Translations under genes and position numbers: made by a program | Part shown: piece by piece, positions 6,257 through 10,583 of the stretch | Position numbering within the stretch: position 1 is the stretch's first letter | Layout: each line of letters starts with the position of its first letter | The notes under the pieces: model-generated | Told to the model about the DNA's origin: nothing | Database searches by the model: none | Seen by the model: only the letters and a program-made list of their open reading frames with translations | NCBI GenBank assembly: GCA_003526435.1 | Contig: DPWF01000374.1 | Coordinates: 402 to 10,984, forward strand | DNA length: 10,583 bases | Reading direction: 5' to 3' | Origin: Chitinophagaceae bacterium | GTDB lineage: Bacteria; Bacteroidota; Bacteroidia; Chitinophagales; Chitinophagaceae

Positions 6257-7609
6257 ATGAATAAGAAATTACTTTGGACCATCATCGGACTGGTTGTTGT
6301 AGTGGGAGGGTTTATCGGACTGAAGAAAAGTGGTGTTATCGGAAAAGATGAAGGCTTGAAAGTATCTGCTGAAAAAGCAGCTACCAGAACCATCATTGAA
6401 ACTGTTAATGCCAGCGGTAAAGTGTACCCTGAAATAGAAGTAAAAGTAAGTCCGGATGTTAGCGGTGAAATAGTAGAATTAAATGTAAATGAAGGAGACA
6501 GTGTAAGAAAGGGTCAGGTACTGGCCAGAATTTATGCTGATATTTATTCTACACAAAGAGACCAGGTGGCAGCAGGCGTAGATCAGGCAAAAGCACAACT
6601 TTCTAATTCTACAGCCAGTTTACCCGGATTAAAAGCTACGCTCGACAATGCCAAAGCAGCTTTCGAAAGACAAAGAAAACTGTATACGGAAAAAGTAACA
6701 TCACGCCAGGAATACGATCAGGCAGAGCAGGCATATCGTACAGCAGAAGCTAATTACAATGCAGCAAGAGAAGGACTGAAAGGCAGTGAAGCATCAATCA
6801 TGGGTGCAGAAGCGCAACTGGCACGTGCCAATAAAGACCTTTCCAGAACCACACTGGTGGCACCTATGGATGGTGTAATCAGTTTACTCGCTGTAAAAAA
6901 AGGGGAACGTGTGGTAGGAACAGCACAGATGGCCGGTACCGAAATGATGCGTGTTGCCGATATGCGTAGTATTGAAATAAGGGTAGATGTAGGGGAAAAT
7001 GATATTCCGAAAGTAAAACTTGGCGATACAGCCCTTGTAGAAGTAGATGCGTATACCAACCGTAAGTTCAAAGGACTGGTATACAAAATTGCCAACCCGA
7101 ATACACAGGCAACTGCTACAACTACTTCTACCGAGGTAACCAATTATAAAGTGCATATCCGTCTTATTCCTGAGAGTTACAAAGACATGGTGGTACCCGG
7201 AAGAGCATTTCCTTTCCGTCCGGGTATGACAGCCAGTGCAGATATTCAAACCAATACCAAAGAAAACGTATTGTCTGTTCCGTTGAATGCAGTAACCACC
7301 CGTGAAAAAGAATCTGGTAATGGCGATAAAAAAGCAAAAACTGATGATGGTCCGCCAAGCGGCGACCCGGCAGATGATGAAGCAGTGGAAGAAGTGGTAT
7401 TTGTAATAGGGAAAGATAAAAAGGTAAAAAAGGTTAAAGTAAAAACAGCTATCCAGGACCTCAACTACATTGAAATTGTAGAAGGATTAAATGAAGGCGA
7501 CCAGGTAGTAACAGGTCCATATAACACGGTAAGTAAAATCCTGAAGGATGGTAATCTGGTAGAAGTAGTGGCGAAGGATAAATTGTTTGAAGAGAAGAAG
7601 AAAGAATAA
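6257..7609 (+). CDS. HlyD/MacA-type periplasmic adaptor subunit of an efflux pump
   Basis: This 450-residue membrane-fusion protein is expected to link an inner-membrane pump to the TolC channel encoded just upstream. Residues 5-22 form one N-terminal membrane anchor. The lipoyl-like half-motif VSGEIVELNVNEGDSVRKGQ lies at 68-87 and its second half APMDGVISLLAVKKGERV at 202-219. Between them, residues about 97-195 form a long alanine- and glutamine-rich helical hairpin with coiled-coil character. Beta-barrel and membrane-proximal domains follow (VDVGENDIPKVKLGD; FRPGMTASADIQT). An acidic, Gly/Pro-rich low-complexity stretch at about 349-381 interrupts the membrane-proximal domain. The lysine-rich C-terminus ends in EEKKKE. 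The order TolC then adaptor resembles MacAB-type loci, in which an ABC ATPase and an FtsX-like permease usually come next. Here a strong terminator follows instead, so the pump partner must be encoded elsewhere. Confidence 0.9.
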   Translation: MNKKLLWTIIGLVVVVGGFIGLKKSGVIGKDEGLKVSAEKAATRTIIETVNASGKVYPEIEVKVSPDVSGEIVELNVNEGDSVRKGQVLARIYADIYSTQRDQVAAGVDQAKAQLSNSTASLPGLKATLDNAKAAFERQRKLYTEKVTSRQEYDQAEQAYRTAEANYNAAREGLKGSEASIMGAEAQLARANKDLSRTTLVAPMDGVISLLAVKKGERVVGTAQMAGTEMMRVADMRSIEIRVDVGENDIPKVKLGDTALVEVDAYTNRKFKGLVYKIANPNTQATATTTSTEVTNYKVHIRLIPESYKDMVVPGRAFPFRPGMTASADIQTNTKENVLSVPLNAVTTREKESGNGDKKAKTDDGPPSGDPADDEAVEEVVFVIGKDKKVKKVKVKTAIQDLNYIEIVEGLNEGDQVVTGPYNTVSKILKDGNLVEVVAKDKLFEEKKKE

Positions 7610-7670
7610 GTCGGGAGGGAAGTCCGAAAGTCCGGGGTCCGAAAGTCCGAAGAAGAGCGTATAATTTTAT

Positions 7671-7708
7671 AAAGCGTTATTGCAGTTAAGCAATAACGCT
7701 TTTTGTTT
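7671..7708 (+). terminator. Strong intrinsic terminator after the TolC/HlyD operon
   Basis: A perfect 12-bp stem (7671-7682 with 7691-7702, AAAGCGTTATTG and its complement) has an 8-base loop and runs into TTTTTGTTTT. This is a textbook rho-independent terminator 62 bases after the adaptor stop codon. An AT-rich flank upstream could give some activity on the other strand. Confidence 0.88.
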
Positions 7709-7714
7709 TAACTC

Positions 7715-7816
7715 TGCGAAACCGCTGTTTTCTCTCGTTCTCTGCGGTGCCCTTCCTTCGTGAGGGTGACCTTAGGAACCACAGTGCAGAGAACGAGAGG
7801 AAGCAGCGTTTTCGCA
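7715..7816. repeat. Long 31-base-arm hairpin upstream of gpsA
   Basis: Bases 7715-7745 pair with 7786-7816. There are 28 Watson-Crick pairs, two more G-U pairs in a plus-strand RNA and one true mismatch, around a 40-base loop. The innermost part CTCTCGTTCTCTGC is a perfect 14-base match. CTCTGCG recurs at 7712 and 7740, 28 bases apart, which is four times seven. The units in between are not alike, so a heptad origin is only suggested here. No open reading frame or transposon end is visible. Confidence 0.85.
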
Positions 7817-7883
7817 ATGTGGTATTAACAACCATCTTTGGTCTTCCGGACCCCGGACTTCCTGACTTTCCCTCTACTCTCCG

Positions 7884-7891
7884 TATGTTTG
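7884..7891 (+). promoter_or_regulatory. -7 promoter element of gpsA
   Basis: TATGTTTG matches TAnnTTTG exactly. It lies after the terminator and the nested hairpins and would give a leader of about 18 bases to the ATG at 7913. A good -33 box at the usual spacing is not seen. Confidence 0.45.
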
Positions 7892-7912
7892 CAATTGAAC
7901 AATGCTAGATAC

Positions 7913-8920
7913 ATGCAGTATGGAATAATAGGTAGTGGTAGTTGGGCCACGGCTTTGGCAAAAATTCTGACAGATAATGGGCACACTATTTACTGGTGGG
8001 TAAGGAATGCTGAAACCATTGTTTATATGGAGAAGAGAAAGCACAACCCCCATTATCTCAGTGCCGCTTATTTCAATCCAACACTATTGCGTTTAAGTAG
8101 CAATATACATGAGGTAATTGCTGCATCCGATGCTTTGGTCATTGCAGTGCCATCGGCTTATGCGGAGCAGGTTTTTGAAGAGTTGAAACCAGAAGAACTG
8201 TCCGGTAAAAAAATCATTTCAGCCATCAAAGGCATCCTGCCAACCGATAACCGTTTACTGCATGAATATTTATCAACTCATTATCGTGTTCCGATTGATA
8301 TGTATTTTGCATTACTAGGGCCCTGTCATGCAGAAGAAGTGGCGTCAGAAAAATTATCTTACCTCACATTCTCCGGAAAGGACCATGCCAGCGCAGAACA
8401 AATAGCAAAGGATTTTACTACGGAATACATTAATACAGTCGTAAATGATGATGTGGTGGGTGTGCAGTATGCAGCGGTATTGAAAAATATTTATGCGCTC
8501 GGTGCAGGTATAGCACACGGGCTTGAGTATGGCGATAATTTTCTGAGTGTATATATTGCCAACAGTGCTAATGAAATGGTAGCTTTTTTGCGTAAACTCA
8601 GTGAAACAGAAGCACAGCCAGCGGTACTTACACCCAATTATGCCGCTTCTGTTTACCTGGGCGATCTGCTCGTAACCTGTTATTCGCTTTACAGCCGAAA
8701 CCGCACTTTTGGTAATATGATCGGCAAAGGCTATTCTGTAAAAGCGGCTCAGTTGGAGCTGAATATGGTAGCAGAAGGCTATAATGCCGCCCGCTGTATT
8801 TACCGTACAAACCAAACGGTAAACGCCACAATGCCCATAGCATCAACCATTTATGAGATTCTCTGGGAACACCGGCCTGCCGCTGATGGATTTAAGAAAA
8901 TAGAAGGGTTTCTGGTATAA
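7913..8920 (+). CDS. gpsA: NAD(P)+-dependent glycerol-3-phosphate dehydrogenase
   Basis: GpsA reduces dihydroxyacetone phosphate to sn-glycerol 3-phosphate in the cytoplasm, supplying the backbone for phospholipids. The 335-residue length is typical. The Rossmann dinucleotide loop is GSGSWATALA at residues 7-16. LGPCHAEEV (135-143) replaces the more common GPSFAxEV and is a form I associate with Bacteroidota. The catalytic lysine is K191 in AAVLKNIYALGAGI. GDLLVTCYSLYSRNRTFG (250-267) and VAEGYNAAR (286-294) are further family motifs. The frame is open back to 7838, but the extra 25 residues would be translated from the AGTCC repeat arm and from the predicted promoter. The ATG at 7913 puts the Rossmann fold right at the N-terminus, as expected. 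It likely has its own promoter, because a terminator separates it from the gene before. Confidence 0.95.
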   Translation: MQYGIIGSGSWATALAKILTDNGHTIYWWVRNAETIVYMEKRKHNPHYLSAAYFNPTLLRLSSNIHEVIAASDALVIAVPSAYAEQVFEELKPEELSGKKIISAIKGILPTDNRLLHEYLSTHYRVPIDMYFALLGPCHAEEVASEKLSYLTFSGKDHASAEQIAKDFTTEYINTVVNDDVVGVQYAAVLKNIYALGAGIAHGLEYGDNFLSVYIANSANEMVAFLRKLSETEAQPAVLTPNYAASVYLGDLLVTCYSLYSRNRTFGNMIGKGYSVKAAQLELNMVAEGYNAARCIYRTNQTVNATMPIASTIYEILWEHRPAADGFKKIEGFLV

Positions 8921-8941
8921 GAAAAGTGGTAACTTTATTCC

Positions 8942-9052
8942 ATGCCAGTTTCATTTACCTTATTAAGCCCCATGGTACTCCTGATACTCCTCGGTGGAGT
9001 AATAGGAATTAACCTGTTGAGGAAACTGTTGCATCATTCGAAATCTCATTAA
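8942..9052 (+). CDS. Possible small single-helix membrane protein (36 residues)
   Basis: An ATG 21 bases after the gpsA stop opens a 36-residue frame. It has a short polar start, a hydrophobic segment at about residues 10-25 (SPMVLLILLGGVIGINLL) and the basic, His-rich tail RKLLHHSKSH. This is the pattern of a one-helix membrane protein with the C-terminus inside. TAACTTTA at 8930-8937 resembles a -7 box but would leave almost no leader, so co-transcription with gpsA is more likely. I recognise no family. A chance frame cannot be excluded at this size, but a clean helix with a positive tail directly downstream of gpsA is worth noting. Confidence 0.4.
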   Translation: MPVSFTLLSPMVLLILLGGVIGINLLRKLLHHSKSH

Positions 9053-9059
9053 TAAGTTT

Positions 9060-9172
9060 CAAGATACAGGAAGCAAGGGTCAATGAATAGATAAGTAGCA
9101 AGATTCAGGAATTTTCTTATTCCTTGTTGCTTGATACTTGTTTCTTTCTTGATCCCTGTACCTTGTCTCCTG
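9060..9172. repeat. Heptad-repeat quasi-palindrome between convergent genes
   Basis: The left arm is 9060-9112, the loop is the 7 bases 9113-9119, and the right arm is 9120-9172. Both arms are exactly 53 bases. The left arm reads CAAGATA, CAGGAAG, CAAGGGT, CAATGAA, TAGATAA, then GTAG, then CAAGATT, CAGGAAT. The right arm, on the opposite strand, reads CAGGAGA, CAAGGTA, CAGGGAT, CAAGAAA, then GAAA, then CAAGTAT, CAAGCAA, CAAGGAA. Each arm is thus seven heptads plus one 4-base insert. Gap-free pairing gives 33 of 53 Watson-Crick pairs, and about 40 with G-U in plus-strand RNA. It fills the space between the small plus-strand frame and the hemW stop, where it might act as a two-way transcription end. 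Confidence 0.8.
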
Positions 9173-9173
9173 C

Positions 9174-10301
9174 TCAGTTGAGCTGAAATAACTCCGCAGC
9201 AATTCCATCGGCGAGGAACTTTCCTTTTTTTGTAAGGATGAGATGGTTGCCGGATAAATTGAGATATGCTTCCTGTACATATTTTTGTGCAGCATTCATG
9301 ATGGCCACTACATTTTTTTTACCCCATCTTTCTTCTATCCGTTTTAACGAACAACCTTCCATGGTACGCAAACTGGTCATGATGTATTCGTTCAGTTGCT
9401 GTTCGTCTGTGAGTTGCTCCGCTTCGGAGGGTACCATATCCTGTTCTATACTTTTCAGGTAAAGCGCATTATTGGAAATATTCCACTGGCGAATGATTCC
9501 GTTAAAGGAATGTGCCGAAGGACCGAGTCCGAGATAGGGTTTGCCCTGCCAGTAACTACTGTTATGTTTGCTGCGGAAACCAGGCAGCGCAAAATTGGAT
9601 ATTTCATAATGCTCAAATCCAGCGGCTTCAAGACGGGTAGTAAGTAAATCGAAATGAATGGCCTGGCTTTGTTGATCAACATCGGCCTTGCTGCCTTTTT
9701 GTATGAGTTTATCCAAAGCCGTATTGGGTTCAACTGTTAGTGCATAACAAGAGAGATGTGGTATGTTTAGTGAAATAGCTGTTTCAATATTCGCCATCCA
9801 TCTTTCATCGCTTAAACCCGGTGTGCCGTAAATAAGATCGATGGTGAGATTGTGAAAGCCGGCTTCCTGTGTCAGTAGCACACATTGCTTTGCCTGAATG
9901 GCATTATGCGCCCTGTTCATCCATAGCAGATCTTCTTCATAAAAAGACTGTATACCGATACTCAGGCGGTTGATGCCTGCTTTTTTCCATTCCAGTAATT
10001 TGTCTGCTGAAATATCATCAGGATTCGCTTCCAGTGTTATTTCGGCATCGGGTGCAATAGAAAAATGTGTTGAAAGGGTTTTCATTATCATCATCAGTTC
10101 ATCTGATGTTAATAGCGAAGGCGTTCCACCTCCGAAATAGATGGTAGATATATGGTCTGAAATAAAACTTTTTCTGATGATGGCTTCCTTTGCAATGGCA
10201 GCCGTCATGGCTGTTCTGGATTGTTGTGATGTCGAGAAATGAAAATTGCAGTAGTGACAGGCTTTTCTGCAGAATGGAATATGAATATAAATGCCCGACA
10301 T
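9174..10301 (-). CDS. hemW: HemW, radical-SAM heme chaperone (HemN-like)
   Basis: This 375-residue protein belongs to the HemN/HemW branch of radical SAM proteins. The three cysteines for the [4Fe-4S] cluster are C11, C15 and C18 in FCRKACHYCNFHF. The SAM-binding glycine motif is GGGTPS (57-62). EANPDD (91-96), NRLSIGIQSF (111-120) and DLIYGTPG (155-162) complete the barrel. The KHNSSYW (245-251) and YLGLGPSAHSF (256-266) segments are characteristic of HemW, whose members are about 375-380 residues and insert heme into proteins. True HemN coproporphyrinogen dehydrogenases are longer, with an extra N-terminal region. The frame is open back to 10469, but those 56 extra residues lack conserved features and overlap the start of the divergent gene. 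The ATG at 10301 puts the Cys motif at the usual distance. TATCTTCG (10315-10308) is a near match to a -7 box. Confidence 0.93.
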   Translation of the reverse strand: MSGIYIHIPFCRKACHYCNFHFSTSQQSRTAMTAAIAKEAIIRKSFISDHISTIYFGGGTPSLLTSDELMMIMKTLSTHFSIAPDAEITLEANPDDISADKLLEWKKAGINRLSIGIQSFYEEDLLWMNRAHNAIQAKQCVLLTQEAGFHNLTIDLIYGTPGLSDERWMANIETAISLNIPHLSCYALTVEPNTALDKLIQKGSKADVDQQSQAIHFDLLTTRLEAAGFEHYEISNFALPGFRSKHNSSYWQGKPYLGLGPSAHSFNGIIRQWNISNNALYLKSIEQDMVPSEAEQLTDEQQLNEYIMTSLRTMEGCSLKRIEERWGKKNVVAIMNAAQKYVQEAYLNLSGNHLILTKKGKFLADGIAAELFQLN

Positions 10302-10361
10302 ATTTTGCGAAGATACAGGTAAGCTGGCAGGGGTTGATGACTTACAGATATTGTAAAAGCT

Positions 10362-10369
10362 TATTTTTG
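10362..10369 (+). promoter_or_regulatory. -7 promoter element of the secreted-protein gene
   Basis: TATTTTTG matches TAnnTTTG exactly and ends 5 bases before the ATG at 10375. This is nearly the same arrangement as in front of the TolC gene. The 73-base space between hemW and this gene would carry both divergent promoters. No well-spaced -33 box was found. Confidence 0.4.
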
Positions 10370-10374
10370 CATCA

Positions 10375-10583
10375 ATGAATTTGCTGAAGCGATGTTTTTT
10401 GGTGCTCACAGGAATATTTTCCTTTTTAATTGGTATGAGCCAAACCGATACACCCGTTCGCAAAGCCACGGTTGTTCAGCAAAGAGACAGTTTGGTACCT
10501 GTTACCAGACCACAGCAGACTTTTGATACGGCAACAAATATTGCTGATTCACTTCAACAACAAACAGACAGCCTCCGGTCAGA
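10375..10583 (+). CDS. Secreted or periplasmic protein of unknown function (partial, 3' end beyond window)
   Basis: From the ATG at 10375 the frame stays open to the right edge, giving 69 residues of a longer protein. Residues 1-23 (MNLLKRCFLVLTG, then IFSFLIGMSQ) form a signal peptide with a Lys-Arg start, a hydrophobic core and a probable cut after GMSQ. No lipobox cysteine is present, so it is unlikely to be a lipoprotein. The mature part starts TDTPVRKATVVQQRDSL and is rich in Thr, Gln, Asp and Ser, which looks like a flexible linker in front of a later domain. Short Gln-rich pieces such as SLQQQTDSL occur. I do not recognise the family from this fragment. It is transcribed away from hemW. 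Confidence 0.7.
   Translation, partial: MNLLKRCFLVLTGIFSFLIGMSQTDTPVRKATVVQQRDSLVPVTRPQQTFDTATNIADSLQQQTDSLRS

Larger units (their letters stand above)
7620..7872. repeat. AGTCC-unit inverted arms enclosing the terminator and a long hairpin
   Basis: The left arm (7620-7652) holds four GTCC units at 7622, 7630, 7637 and 7645, spaced 8, 7 and 8 bases. The right arm (7841-7872) holds the complementary GGAC-type units at 7848, 7855 and 7863. The 14-mer AAGTCCGGGGTCCG (7628-7641) is the perfect inverse of 7847-7860. Weaker complementarity extends to both sides. Between the arms lie the intrinsic terminator (7671-7708) and a second long hairpin (7715-7816). This whole 303-base gap between the adaptor gene and gpsA is thus filled with nested foldable sequence and contains no convincing gene. 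Confidence 0.75.

Noticed and set aside
7838..7912. 25-residue N-terminal extension of gpsA from an ATG at 7838
   Set aside because: It is read from the AGTCC repeat arm and across the predicted -7 box. The Rossmann motif belongs at the very N-terminus, so the ATG at 7913 is preferred.
9060..9172. Insertion-sequence remnant or MITE
   Set aside because: No flanking target duplication and no transposase fragment are visible. The internal 7-base periodicity is not a feature of known terminal inverted repeats.
10302..10469. 56-residue N-terminal extension of hemW from 10469
   Set aside because: HemW proteins start a few residues before the Cys motif. The extension has no conserved feature and overlaps the signal-peptide start of the divergent gene at 10375.

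Overview
The window looks like a chromosomal segment of a Bacteroidota bacterium, most likely of the Chitinophagaceae or a close relative. The protein styles (TonB-dependent receptor with an FAQ-type signal peptide, TolC and HlyD pair, GpsA with a GPCHAEEV motif, HemW) fit this group. So do several upstream boxes matching the phylum's -7 promoter element TAnnTTTG, and the lack of clear Shine-Dalgarno sites. This placement is inferred from sequence style; no search was run.

Layout. Bases 1-1587 (minus) encode a BtuB-like vitamin B12 receptor that runs off the left edge. It is preceded by a cobalamin riboswitch (about 1712-1962, minus) and a promoter just beyond it. Divergently, 2141-4675 (plus) holds an APC-type amino-acid permease followed 6 bases later by a Cys/Met-metabolism PLP enzyme, a probable two-gene uptake-and-conversion unit. 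At 4760-7609 (plus) lie a TolC-type outer-membrane channel and a HlyD/MacA-type adaptor, closed by a strong intrinsic terminator at 7671-7708, so no inner-membrane pump gene follows. At 7913-8920 (plus) is gpsA for phospholipid precursor synthesis, then a possible 36-residue single-helix membrane protein (8942-9052). HemW, a radical-SAM heme chaperone, faces it convergently (9174-10301, minus). A secreted protein begins at 10375 (plus) and is cut by the right edge.

The most unusual signal lies between the genes. At least three long quasi-palindromes are built from degenerate 7-base units kept in strict 7-base register on both arms: 1808-1879 (units ATTSACC), 2033-2100 (units starting AT, often ending CC) and 9060-9172 (units starting CARG). 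A related set of AGTCC-containing units at 7620-7872 encloses the terminator and a 31-base-arm hairpin. One palindrome sits inside a peripheral arm of the B12 riboswitch. The 9060-9172 element has two 53-base arms, each equal to seven heptads plus one 4-base insert, and a 7-base loop. I know of no named family with this architecture in this phylum, and it is my best candidate for something undescribed.
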